Of a DNA stretch of 64,000 bases, positions 20,166-29,008 are shown piece after piece. The position numbers were made by a program, and so were the translations under genes. The notes under the pieces were generated by a model. That model was not told where the DNA came from and did not search any database. It worked only from the letters and a program-made list of their open reading frames with translations. This stretch comes from CAWGYT01 sp963826795 (GTDB taxonomy: Bacteria > Planctomycetota > Planctomycetia > Pirellulales > Pirellulaceae): positions 806,001-870,000 of the forward strand of contig CAWGYT010000010.1 of assembly GCA_963826795.1 (NCBI GenBank), written 5' to 3'. The number at the start of each line of letters is the position of its first letter. The stretch's first letter is position 1.

Positions 20166-20597
20166 TTAGTCGGCCGGAGAGGCCACGAGCGGCCGCAGCC
20201 GGGTCTCAAGCTCAGGAGGAATCTCGATCGAGCTCCAGCGACCGTCGTCCCCGAGACGGCAGCAGACGGTCGTCAGCTGCCCGCGGGCAAGATGACGCTG
20301 GTCGCGATAGAAGTCGAATTGATAGGTGACACTTTTGGTCCCGAGTTTCACGATCGTCACGTGGATTCGCAATTCGTCTTCGAAACGCGCCGGACTCTTG
20401 TAGTCACAGTGGGCCGAGACGCGCGGCCAGCTCACAGTGCGGGCTCCGTGCCGCTGGACAACGCTCATCCCCAAGTGCCTCAGGGCTTCGTGTTCCGCCT
20501 GTTCCATCCAAACGAAGAACATGGAGAAGTGAGCGATCCCGGCGGCATCGGTGTCGCGGAACTCGACGCGACGACTCGCTTCATAGCCGATCGTCAT
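20166..20597 (-). CDS. Acyl-CoA thioesterase, 4HBT hot-dog family
   Basis: A 143-residue single hot-dog domain protein. The start of the family helix is visible in FRDTDAAGIAHFSMFFVWMEQAEHEALR, with the catalytic Asp (D of DTDAAG) and the helix residues after it typical of 4-hydroxybenzoyl-CoA/YbgC-type thioesterases. It cleaves an acyl-CoA in the cytosol; the acyl group is unknown. The start at 20597 follows AAAGGG about six bases upstream; an earlier in-frame start at 20642 is unlikely. It lies between rpsR and the LolD gene on the minus strand. Confidence 0.85.
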   Translation of the reverse strand: MTIGYEASRRVEFRDTDAAGIAHFSMFFVWMEQAEHEALRHLGMSVVQRHGARTVSWPRVSAHCDYKSPARFEDELRIHVTIVKLGTKSVTYQFDFYRDQRHLARGQLTTVCCRLGDDGRWSSIEIPPELETRLRPLVASPAD

Positions 20598-20671
20598 GGT
20601 TGCCCTTTCAACTCCGTCCGTTGGCAACTTGACGGGCCGCACGTCTCGAGGAGTTTTTTTCCGGCTGGCTG

Positions 20672-20944
20672 CTAGTCTCCGACATAGGGCAACAGCGCCA
20701 TGAATCTTGCCCGCTTGATGGCCTTCGTGACGGCACGCTGGCTAACAGCCGAGCAGCCTGTCTTGCGACGCACGACGATACGGCCGTGCCGATTGATCAG
20801 CTTCTTCAACAACTCAACGTCCTTGTAGTCCACGTACATCGGACGGGGACGAATACCATCGACGAGAATTGGATCTTTCTTCTTCGTCTTCGTACGCGCG
20901 CGGGCTTTTCGCTTGGAACGAAGGGGACGTTTCTTCAGCGCCAT
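20672..20944 (-). CDS. rpsR: 30S ribosomal protein bS18
   Basis: A 90-residue basic protein. The C-terminal half (DYKDVELLKKLINRHGRIVVRR, then QRAVTKAIKRARFMALLPY) is the conserved core of bS18 that contacts 16S rRNA next to bS6. The N-terminal third is Lys/Arg-rich. It stands apart from rpsF and rplI, which are usual neighbours in other bacteria; neither is seen in this window. Confidence 0.97.
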   Translation of the reverse strand: MALKKRPLRSKRKARARTKTKKKDPILVDGIRPRPMYVDYKDVELLKKLINRHGRIVVRRKTGCSAVSQRAVTKAIKRARFMALLPYVGD

Positions 20945-21091
20945 GTGTTTTGGATCCTAACAGACTCCGCTGTGGGCAGGAAAGGGCTTCCGGAAAACCC
21001 ACCAATATAACTGTTCCCCGGCGGGACGCAAGGCCGAGCGAGCCCGCGGTTGGGCGAAAGGAGATGATGCGCGGCACGGGAGGCCGGACGT

Positions 21092-22648
21092 TCAGGGGGA
21101 TCCGAAGTGCTTGCGGATCGTCTCCTCCGCGGGTGGCTTGGTCGCGACGGAAACGACGACCAGAGCCACGAGGCAGGCCGCAAACGTCGCCACCACCGGC
21201 ATCAGGCGATAGCCGAGGAATTCGACGTAGTACTCCGTGTTGCGGCCGAATTCGGCGGCTCGAAAGTGATAGAGCCAGGCCACGATCATCGCCAGTACGC
21301 CCGCCGAAGCCCCCGGGGCGGTTAGTCGTCGCCAATAGAGCGCGGCCACGATCAGGGGAAACAAGCTGGCAAATCCCGTGAAACACCAGACTCCCATCGT
21401 GAACACACTGCGGTACCCGGCCAAGCTCAGGAAATACGTCAAGGCGACAATTCCGATGATAAACGAGCGGGCCAGCAGAACCTGTTGCTTGTCGGAAAAC
21501 CGATCGTGCCCCAGATAATGGCCCACAATGTCGTTGCTAAAGATCGTCCCGAGGCAGAGGAACTGACTGTCCAGCGATGACATGATGGCCGCGAGAATGC
21601 CGGCCGCCAGCAGCCCACCCAGGACGGCACTGGTTTTGGATTTCACCAGGAACGGGAGCACTGCATTCGGGTTTTTCGCGATCGCAGGTGGCAGCTCCAA
21701 GCCGGTGGCCCAAATCCCGATCAGCACGCACGGCACCCACACGATCATGATAAAGATCGGGTGGCATACCACGGGAATCTTGAACGATTGAGCACTCTTT
21801 GCGGTCAACCAGTGCTGGAACAGATGGGGAAACATGCCGACCGACAACGGGATCAGCAAGTAGGTGAAAAACCGCATCTGCGACATCTCGACCCGCGTGA
21901 CCTTATCGGCCTGGACGCGTGCCGAGGCGGTGCGCAGATTGGCCAAGAAGCCTTCCTCGCCGCCAATCGTTTGGGCCATCACCAGGAACGTCACGAACCC
22001 GAGGACCATGAACACCAGCGTCTGAAAGGTATTTGCCCAAGCCGTTCCGCGCATGCCGCCAAAGAAGACATAGATGAGGACGACCAAGCAGACCACGAGC
22101 GATCCCAACCACGGAGGAACGCCTCCGTTGAGCGCCGGGCTGTTGGGGGTCTGGAACAGCGGCCAGTCCGGAAACGCACCGGATGTCATTGTCTGAATGA
22201 CCGTTCCGCCCGCCATGACGCCCAGCAGCAAATAGGGGATCACGAGTCCGACCAGGATCGGAAAGAGTAAGATCCCGATCAGTTCAGAATTCAAGCGGTC
22301 GCGAAAGTACTCGATCTGAGTCGTATAGCCGTAGCGCCGACCGAGCGACCAAAGTTTGATTCCCACGACGAAAAAACAGAGCGAGTGCACGATGCCGCTG
22401 GAAGATGCCAACATCCCGTAGACACCGATGCCCTCCTTGTACGCCTCGCCGGACGAGCCGACCATGGCGAAGGCAGTCATCGTCGTGCCGAAGAGCGACA
22501 TCAGCAGCAGAAACGGACCGATCGAATGACTGGCCAGCAGATAATCTTGCTTCGTTCCACGAAACAGGCGGCTGGCACAGACGCCCAGCAAGAGCAGGAT
22601 GCAGAAGTAGATCACGATGATCATCAATTGCGTGACGCCGGGCCTCAT
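21092..22648 (-). CDS. Sodium:solute symporter (SSS family)
   Basis: About 518 residues with roughly 12-14 membrane segments. The N-terminal region carries the family motif SIGPFLLLMSLFGTTMTAF and a Gly-rich segment (GSSGEAYKEG). The middle holds VFFGGMRGTAWANTFQ and a SLDSQFLCLGTIFSNDI motif, the Na-binding-type stretch of SSS transporters. The start at 22648 is preferred: its ATG overlaps the stop of the DUF3311 gene (ATGA) and GGAG lies seven bases upstream. Substrate unknown; organic acids, sugars or amino acids are typical. Confidence 0.9.
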   Translation of the reverse strand: MRPGVTQLMIIVIYFCILLLLGVCASRLFRGTKQDYLLASHSIGPFLLLMSLFGTTMTAFAMVGSSGEAYKEGIGVYGMLASSSGIVHSLCFFVVGIKLWSLGRRYGYTTQIEYFRDRLNSELIGILLFPILVGLVIPYLLLGVMAGGTVIQTMTSGAFPDWPLFQTPNSPALNGGVPPWLGSLVVCLVVLIYVFFGGMRGTAWANTFQTLVFMVLGFVTFLVMAQTIGGEEGFLANLRTASARVQADKVTRVEMSQMRFFTYLLIPLSVGMFPHLFQHWLTAKSAQSFKIPVVCHPIFIMIVWVPCVLIGIWATGLELPPAIAKNPNAVLPFLVKSKTSAVLGGLLAAGILAAIMSSLDSQFLCLGTIFSNDIVGHYLGHDRFSDKQQVLLARSFIIGIVALTYFLSLAGYRSVFTMGVWCFTGFASLFPLIVAALYWRRLTAPGASAGVLAMIVAWLYHFRAAEFGRNTEYYVEFLGYRLMPVVATFAACLVALVVVSVATKPPAEETIRKHFGSP

Positions 22649-22860
22649 TCCGCATCTCCCTTGGCTTCGAATTCCAGGTGCCTCGGCCACGCGAATCGGG
22701 TGGCCAGGAACCAGACGATCGATGCCGCGATTGAGATTCCGACGTGCCAAGTGAGGCCGACGGGCATGAACCCGAAAACCAGTGTCTCATCTTCCCAAAA
22801 CCAGTTGTCCTGGTGCAGGATCAGCAGCAGCACAACGAGTGTCCAGACGACGTATTTCAC
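22645..22860 (-). CDS. DUF3311 small membrane protein
   Basis: A 71-residue protein with two membrane segments (WTLVVLLLILHQDNWF; VGISIAASIVWFLATRF) and the W.....F.F.P.GL.WH pattern of DUF3311. Members are encoded next to SSS symporters and are thought to be accessory subunits. Here the stop overlaps the symporter start by the ATGA arrangement, consistent with translational coupling. Confidence 0.85.
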   Translation of the reverse strand: MKYVVWTLVVLLLILHQDNWFWEDETLVFGFMPVGLTWHVGISIAASIVWFLATRFAWPRHLEFEAKGDAE

Positions 22861-22878
22861 GTGAGGCGATTTCTCGGA

Positions 22879-23553
22879 CTACGGTGAAGCGGTAGCAGGC
22901 AACGGCGTGACAATTTCAAGCAGCTCGACGGCTGGCGCCGCATTGCAATAAATCAGCGCCGTGCGACCGAAGGTAAGGGTCGCCGGGGGAACCTGAAAGC
23001 AGGCCGCGAGGTCGCGTCCACAAAGGACGCGGTACAGCTGATGTAATTCAACGTGTCGCAGCACATTGTGCTCAATCAACACGCGTCCCAGCGGTGTTTG
23101 CTCCGCCTCAATCTCGGCCCGCGCCGCAGGGTCGACGACGTCGAGGTTCAATCGCACGATTCCGAATTGCACGACGCCCTGATCGGTGCGCCGTGTCAAT
23201 AGGATTCGCCGGCTGTACTGCCGGCCGTCACGCACGACTGACAACACCTGGACATCCACGGGACATTGCCAGAACGCCTCAACATTGACCGTCATATGGT
23301 GATCGTGATGCAACAACCCACGATAGGGTTCGGGGATGTCCGCCGGCGCCAACCCGGTAAACTCGCCCAACTCGGATGGCTCGGCGTAAAACAGGCTGAC
23401 CAGTTGGTCGAGGTCGGGGCGGGTTGGAGACGTGCTTGCCACGATCGGTTTCGGTCGATTCAGAAGGAACTCAGGCCGACGGTCTGCGACGGAAGGAGGG
23501 AATGCCGGCGGGTCGTTCTCATTCGGCGAGAGGACCTTGACTCGGGCCACCAC
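22879..23553 (-). CDS. Chorismate-lyase (UbiC)-like protein
   Basis: About 224 residues. The second half has the signature TPLGRVLIEHNVLRHVELHQLY, which resembles the RPLG...IE chorismate-lyase-like region (DUF98), and a FGRTALIYCN core. Chorismate lyases make 4- or 3-hydroxybenzoate from chorismate, so a role in supplying an aromatic head group is possible but unproven. The start is not clear: GTG codons at 23550 and 23553 are the nearest downstream of the polyprenyl synthetase stop, and an earlier codon at 23646 would overlap that gene by 56 bases. It is last in the three-gene isoprenoid-like run. Confidence 0.6.
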   Translation of the reverse strand: MVARVKVLSPNENDPPAFPPSVADRRPEFLLNRPKPIVASTSPTRPDLDQLVSLFYAEPSELGEFTGLAPADIPEPYRGLLHHDHHMTVNVEAFWQCPVDVQVLSVVRDGRQYSRRILLTRRTDQGVVQFGIVRLNLDVVDPAARAEIEAEQTPLGRVLIEHNVLRHVELHQLYRVLCGRDLAACFQVPPATLTFGRTALIYCNAAPAVELLEIVTPLPATASP

Positions 23554-23590
23554 AGAGCCTAGCGGGCACGAGCGGCCGGCACAACCACCC

Positions 23591-24813
23591 TCAGTTCCTT
23601 GTCCGAATCGCACCCGCCGCGCTCGGTGGCCCAACCAGTGTTTCAATCAAATCCAGGAGAAGGCGCCGAAACGCGACGGGCTCCAGCCGCTCAGCAACTG
23701 CTTCAGCTCGCTGCCGGTAGTGACTTACCAATTCCTCGGCCCGGGCGAACACCTGCTTCCGCTGGTAGAAATCTCGCACACGACTCACCTGGTCCACGGG
23801 ATCTCGGTCGTGAGCCCCCTGCAGTTCGAGCAACGACGGCCCTTCAGCCTGATCGGTACCGTGGTCCCGTTCGCTGGCCAGCGCTCCGAGCAGCGTCGGG
23901 CGTCCTCCCAGAATATCGCCGCCCGCCTGGACCTTGTTGCGGCCGTCCTCGTTCCAATCCTGGAGGTCATTTCGAATCTGGAAGGCGATGCCCAACTGGG
24001 CGGCGAACTCCGGGACCCTCGTGCGGTATTTCCCACCCGCTCCAGCCAGGCAGACGCCCGTCCAGAGCGCGGCTTCGAATGCGGGTGCGGTCTTCAATGC
24101 GTAAAACCCGAGGGCGTCCTCCACCGACATCGGGCGTGGCCGAGCTTCCCGCCAAACCAATTCGGCGCCTTGACCTTCGGCCAGCCTTAAATGCGCGGTT
24201 GCCAGTCCCTCGAGAATCTCGGCCGTCACCGCCGCGCCAAACGAACCCGTTCGCAAGCGACCAGGCGGTATCCCAGTCCGATCAGATAGTCGCCGACGTT
24301 AATCGCCAGGGGGATTCCAAAACGGCGGTGCACGGTCGGCTCGCCGTATCGAAACGCGTCGTCGTCCTGGATGTCGTCGTGCACCAACGAGGCTTTGTGG
24401 AAGCTCTCAATGGAGATCGCGGCGCGTTTGACAGGGTCCCAGCTCGGATGGCCGATCTCGGCAGACCCCTCGGCGCCGAGCCCATGCGATCCGGCCAGAG
24501 TGTCATACACCGCTAAGGTGATGAAGGGCCGCGCGTACTTGCCACCACGGCCGAGGAAATCATAGGCAATCGACTCGGTGGCGGTGATGGGATCCAGACG
24601 CACCGGATCGGCTCCCTCCGGTAACCGCGGGCCACGCCGCAGCCGGGGCGCCAATCGTTCCAACTCCTCGACCGCGAACATCGCGCTGGTTGCTTGCATC
24701 AGTTCCGAGTAACGCGCGGTTCGAGGCGAGCCACCGCGCGGACCGCCGTTGTCAAGCGATCGACGCGGCCCGTCGCCCGCGGACGAGACGCCGATGGAGG
24801 GTCCCTGTGTCAA
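23591..24813 (-). CDS. Polyprenyl (isoprenyl diphosphate) synthetase, frameshifted near 24240
   Basis: This trans-isoprenyl diphosphate synthase condenses isopentenyl diphosphate units. The first aspartate-rich motif (HDDIQDDD, about residues 145-152) and the GKYARP lysine region are in the first frame. The second motif region (FQIRNDLQDW) is in the following frame, entered near 24235-24260 (one base deleted or two inserted). Both halves are needed for one active site, so the gene is annotated whole. The start is uncertain: TTG at 24813 or ATG at 24699. It follows the cyclase-repeat gene by 13 bases and probably shares its transcript. The chain length of the product is not predicted. Confidence 0.85.
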
Positions 24814-24826
24814 GGTGGTCGTCCAT

Positions 24827-26692
24827 TCAGGGTGTGGCTGGAGCCACCAAGGAAGGGTCGGATGCGTGATGCGTCAGATCGTCGACGGCTACCCGCAGCG
24901 TGATCGCCGCCGGGATCGCCGACGCGAGCCGCTCATCATACCAAAGTCGGCCCACGTCGAAAGCGAGGGCCGGAGACCAAGGATACCGTCCCGTTTCGAT
25001 TTCTTGACAAAGCCAAGCCAGGCCTTGCTGGTAGCCCTTCGTGACCCTCGGCATTTCTCGCCATGGGTGCAAGGACTCGAGCGCGAGTGCCGTCTCGACC
25101 AGTCCGCTGCGAATCTTCTCTTCACCTGGCTCGACTTGTTGCCAACCACCGCCCCAGCCGCCATCCAGATTCTGCGAGTTCAACAGCGCATCGCGGGCTC
25201 GTTGCAAATGGTCTCCGCCCGTGCCCCCGACCTGACCGAGCGCCCGTAGCGCAACGGCCGTCTCCAAGATTCGCGATGACGGCCCGAGCAGACTCTCTGG
25301 GTCCGACGGCGAAGGCCAGGTTCCGTCAGGTAACTGGGCCGATTCGAGGTACCGTCGACCCCGCTCGATGGATTGCACAAACGCGGGCGACGGAATCATC
25401 CGCTGCAGGCAGTCCAGGCCGCGCAGCACCTCCGCGGTTGCTTCAACTCGACTGCGCGGCTTGGCCGGTCGGGCGGGCTCCAGGAACGGCGACCAGCCAC
25501 CGTCGATTAACTGGCTCGACACAAGCCCCGAACCGGCCAATCGGCAGGACTGTCCGATCTCTCCGCGTAACGCAACGTCCAACGGCTGGGCTTGCAGCCT
25601 GGCAAGCGCCAGGATGACGCGTGCCGTGTCAGTGGCCGTCGGCGGCGCTTCGCCTTCGCCAGATCGACTCCAGCCGCCACGTCCGGCGAGCGTGAGCGGG
25701 TGGAGCTCAAGCTGTTGCCGAGCCAGCAGCCAGCGGGCCAGCGACCCGCGCGTGTCGATCGGCAACGCCTCGGTGTCGAGCGCCAGGATCGCGGACGCGG
25801 TCTGGCGAACGGCGCCCAGTGAGGCGAGTGGCCAGGTGCCATCGGACTGGGCCGATGCGATCAGGTATTGGAAGGCCGCCGTGGCTGCCGGATGATCACT
25901 CTCGCCACCGGACACGAGGCTGATAACCAGGAAGCTCGAAAGCGGAATCGATTCCAAATATCCCATCCGGCCGGACCGGATCTCCGCCAGGTCGTGCCAG
26001 GCTCGCAGTTGGCTGCGTTTTCGCAGGCTGCGTCCCAGCGGTGTCCGGGGCGGGCAGTGACGGTCGCGGGCCAGGTTGATGGCCAGGGCGAGCGGCCGAG
26101 CCATGGGCGACGGAGAGGGCCGCACGAGCTGCGCGAGCCAATCCGGACGAACCGTCTCGCGCCCCGCGAGCCGGGGAACCATCTGCCACGCACAAAGCCC
26201 GGCTGCAGCCCCGGTCATGAGGATCGCCGAAGTCCCCAGCACCTCGTCCCGACCCCGCTGGCGGATTTCAGTCCAGCCACCCGATCGCTTCAAAAAGGCG
26301 TCGGCTCGCTCCACCAACAGAGCCGCTCGGGCCGGAACGCCCATCAAGGCAAACGTGGATCGGACCAGAAGTGTCGTCGCCAGGTCGGACGGGCCCTCGG
26401 GGCTGTCAGTCCACCCGCCGTCCTTGTGCTGTTGATCGACCAGCCACTGCAAGCCGCTGCGAAGGAGGCCGTCAAGTCGCAGATCTTGAAAGTCATGCTG
26501 GCGCGTTCCGCCCGAAATGGTGGCCCGCGGTTGCCGCTTGCCAAGATAAACCGCACACGCGCTGATCGCAGCCGCAGTCGATGCGACCGACGCCGTCCGC
26601 TCGTCCGTCCAGGGGCCACCCGGGGCGCGGACGGAGAGCAGTTCGTGGCGCGCTCGACGAGCAGCGCTGAGCAGTCGAGAGGAATTAGTCAT
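24827..26692 (-). CDS. Prenyltransferase/squalene-oxidase-repeat protein (terpene-cyclase-like)
   Basis: A 621-residue protein with repeated QW-type motifs of the alpha/alpha6 barrel: QHKDGGWTDS near 89, SDGTWP near 285, IDGGWSPF near 398, PDGTWPSP near 455 and LDGGWGGGW near 516. This is the fold of squalene-hopene cyclases, class II terpene cyclases and protein prenyltransferases. I see no DxDD catalytic motif of squalene-hopene cyclases, so cyclase activity is unproven. The upstream gap is a promoter candidate region. It heads an operon with a polyprenyl synthetase and a chorismate-lyase-like gene, which supports a role with an isoprenoid. Confidence 0.7.
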   Translation of the reverse strand: MTNSSRLLSAARRARHELLSVRAPGGPWTDERTASVASTAAAISACAVYLGKRQPRATISGGTRQHDFQDLRLDGLLRSGLQWLVDQQHKDGGWTDSPEGPSDLATTLLVRSTFALMGVPARAALLVERADAFLKRSGGWTEIRQRGRDEVLGTSAILMTGAAAGLCAWQMVPRLAGRETVRPDWLAQLVRPSPSPMARPLALAINLARDRHCPPRTPLGRSLRKRSQLRAWHDLAEIRSGRMGYLESIPLSSFLVISLVSGGESDHPAATAAFQYLIASAQSDGTWPLASLGAVRQTASAILALDTEALPIDTRGSLARWLLARQQLELHPLTLAGRGGWSRSGEGEAPPTATDTARVILALARLQAQPLDVALRGEIGQSCRLAGSGLVSSQLIDGGWSPFLEPARPAKPRSRVEATAEVLRGLDCLQRMIPSPAFVQSIERGRRYLESAQLPDGTWPSPSDPESLLGPSSRILETAVALRALGQVGGTGGDHLQRARDALLNSQNLDGGWGGGWQQVEPGEEKIRSGLVETALALESLHPWREMPRVTKGYQQGLAWLCQEIETGRYPWSPALAFDVGRLWYDERLASAIPAAITLRVAVDDLTHHASDPSLVAPATP

Positions 26693-27165
26693 GCGAACTC
26701 ATGAATCTGAAGGGGAGACCCTCCCGTTTCCAGGCCGCAGCTCAAGATACAAGCCGCGTCCGAAACGGCCGCCGGCATCGAAAGTGCGAGCCGCGTCGCG
26801 GTACTCCCTGGGGCTTTGCCCGCTGCCTCTCGATCGCCAGCTCGCGGGCCGAGTGAAGGCGGGTCGCGAGTCCTGTCAAAGGTCGCGAGTCTCACCTTCC
26901 GCAGCGCAGTTTAAGCACCCGCCGCATTCATGTCGAGAGGCGGGGCTCGGGACCTGCGGACACCCGATCCGAACAACCTTCGTCACTCCCCCTCGAAAAT
27001 GGGGGCACCGTCGCGGCGCGAGGGCCTCCGGCGTTTGCCCCCACCGAATCGCGTCGCGGTTGGCTCGTTCCCCTCATGCCGATGGCAAGATCAGCCGATT
27101 GTGAGGGATAGTCGGTCAATACGACCCCACGGATTCGCTGTCGGCGCTAGCATGAAGGCGAACGG
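26693..27165. other. Divergent intergenic region between isoprenoid operon and sulfotransferases
   Basis: About 470 bases with no convincing gene. It must carry promoters for both directions, but no clean -35/-10 pair was recognised. Confidence 0.6.
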
Positions 27166-27942
27166 ATGCTGATTTCGCATCGCGACGGTTTTTTGTTTGT
27201 GCACATTCCCAAAACGGGTGGCACGAGTCTTCGCGCCGCCCTGGGATCTCCGTTTTGGCGAGATCCCCGGCGGTGGACCGAGTGGGCAAGTCATCGCCTG
27301 AGTGCGATGAGTGGCCATCGGATGGGCACGAAGCTCCCCCGGCACGCGCCCGCGTTCGTCGCGCGGGAGATGCTGCCGCCGGAATACTTTGCCAAGCTGT
27401 TCAAGTTTGGATTCGTCCGCAACCCGTGGGATCGCCTCGTCAGCGCTTATTCGCATTTTCAACGTGAACGACAAGACGTCTTGCGACAGCACCGCGTTGC
27501 GGATTTTCCGCAATTCGTCGACTTCGTGCTGGAGACGCCTCCGGAACGCGCCACGCGGGCCGCGTTGGTACGGGCCATCCAGCGGCCCCAGCTTGAGTAT
27601 CTGGTCGGCCTACGGGGCGAGCAGGTGGTCGATTTCATCGGTCGTTACGAGCTTCTTGAAAGTGACTTTCAGGAAGTGCTTCGTCGCCTCGAGTTGCCCT
27701 TGCGTCCCTTGCCGACCAAACGCCGCGGGAGTCGACCGGGAGATTACCGAGGTTACTACAGCGATGCCTTGGCCGAGCGGGTTGCGGGCCACTATGCCGA
27801 CGATCTGGCCGCGTTTCAGTATCACTTCGATGCCGAGGGTCGGGGCGACCGAATCGACATTTCGAGTGGTCACGCGACCGGTGCCATCGCTGGCAGAATC
27901 ACCTCGGCGACGGAATCCGAACCTCAGGAGGATGCCATCTAA
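27166..27942 (+). CDS. Sulfotransferase family protein (Sulfotransfer_2 type)
   Basis: A 258-residue protein with the 5'-phosphosulfate loop VHIPKTGGTSLR near residues 13-24 and the 3'-phosphate region FVRNPWDRLVSAYSHF near 83-98. These bind the sulfate donor PAPS. Members transfer sulfate to carbohydrate or other hydroxyl acceptors. The acceptor is unknown. It is the first of three tandem sulfotransferase genes; its stop overlaps the next start (TAATG), so they are probably co-expressed. Confidence 0.85.
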   Translation: MLISHRDGFLFVHIPKTGGTSLRAALGSPFWRDPRRWTEWASHRLSAMSGHRMGTKLPRHAPAFVAREMLPPEYFAKLFKFGFVRNPWDRLVSAYSHFQRERQDVLRQHRVADFPQFVDFVLETPPERATRAALVRAIQRPQLEYLVGLRGEQVVDFIGRYELLESDFQEVLRRLELPLRPLPTKRRGSRPGDYRGYYSDALAERVAGHYADDLAAFQYHFDAEGRGDRIDISSGHATGAIAGRITSATESEPQEDAI

Positions 27943-28939
27943 TGCTCAATCGAAATCCTCTCTTCGTGAACGGATTTTCGCGAGGCGGAACGACCATTCT
28001 CACCAACTTGATCGCCTCGCATCCCGACGTCTGCTTGATCGGAGAAACGCACCATGTGTTCAAAGGAACCAGTTTGACGGACAGCCCGTGGCGCGTGCTC
28101 GGCAAGTGTCTTTATCACGACGCGCCGATCATCGTCGGACAGGTGCAGAATTTTTTCAGTCCCCGTTTGATCAAGCCCCGTCGACGCCTGAGTCGCTGGG
28201 CTGAACAGCGGATTGATGAGGTGATGTACCACGAAAAATTTCGGGCGACTCACCCGGTTCTTAACCGATTCAAGACGTCCCAGGATCGCTACACGCCGCC
28301 GAGATCGAGTCCTCGAGGTTGCTCTGCAAGAATATCGACGGAATGATCTACGCGACGGACGCCTGGAAGGAAATGTATCGCGACGCGACGTTCTTCGGCC
28401 TGGTTCGCAACGGCTTGGCGTTGTGCGAGGGGCATTTGCGTCGCGGACGTTCGGCCAGCGAGATTGGCTGGCGGTACCAGATCCTCGTGCAGAAGATGTT
28501 GCATGACGCCCGCACCGTGCCACGATACCGACTGGTGCGGTTCGAGGATCTGATTGCCGCGCCCTGGGAAACGCTCCGAGCTACATGTGATTTTGCCGGT
28601 TTGGACCCCCACCGTATTCGGGAGATACGGATGCAGGCAAGGCGGGTGATGGATGCTGAAGGCAATCATCGACTCGACGGACGCGATGAATGGGACGTCG
28701 AGTGGTTGCGGATCGACGAGTTGGAGGGTTACTTCGAGCGAAACGTCGACCAGAATCAAATCAAGCGTTTGTCCTCCGCGGACCGTGCCGCCTTCTTGAA
28801 GCAGGCCAGTGGCGCGATGCAGTCGCTGGGATACGCCGTCTCGCGCGACACGCCGCACGTCGACGCTCGCTCCACCTGGCTGCCGCGGCTGGGAGCTTGC
28901 CCGACATCGAACACGCTCCCGTTGCGACGAGCAGCTTGA
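27942..28939 (+). CDS. Second sulfotransferase family protein, frameshifted near 28297
   Basis: The 5' part begins NGFSRGGTTILTNLIASHP, a PAPS-loop type sequence, near residue 10. The 3' part (FFGLVRNGLALCEGH, then RYRLVRFEDLIAAPWETL) is in a different frame. The join lies near 28291-28301, where one base appears to be missing; restoring it gives ...DRYTPAEIESSRLLCKN... and a continuous protein of about 330 residues. The start ATG shares its A with the stop of the preceding gene and is preceded by AGGAGG. Confidence 0.8.
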
Positions 28940-29008
28940 ACGGCAAACTGCGACGACGCTTGGACGGACCCGTGCCTGGGCGGCGAATTCAAAGGACGGA
29001 AGGCAACC

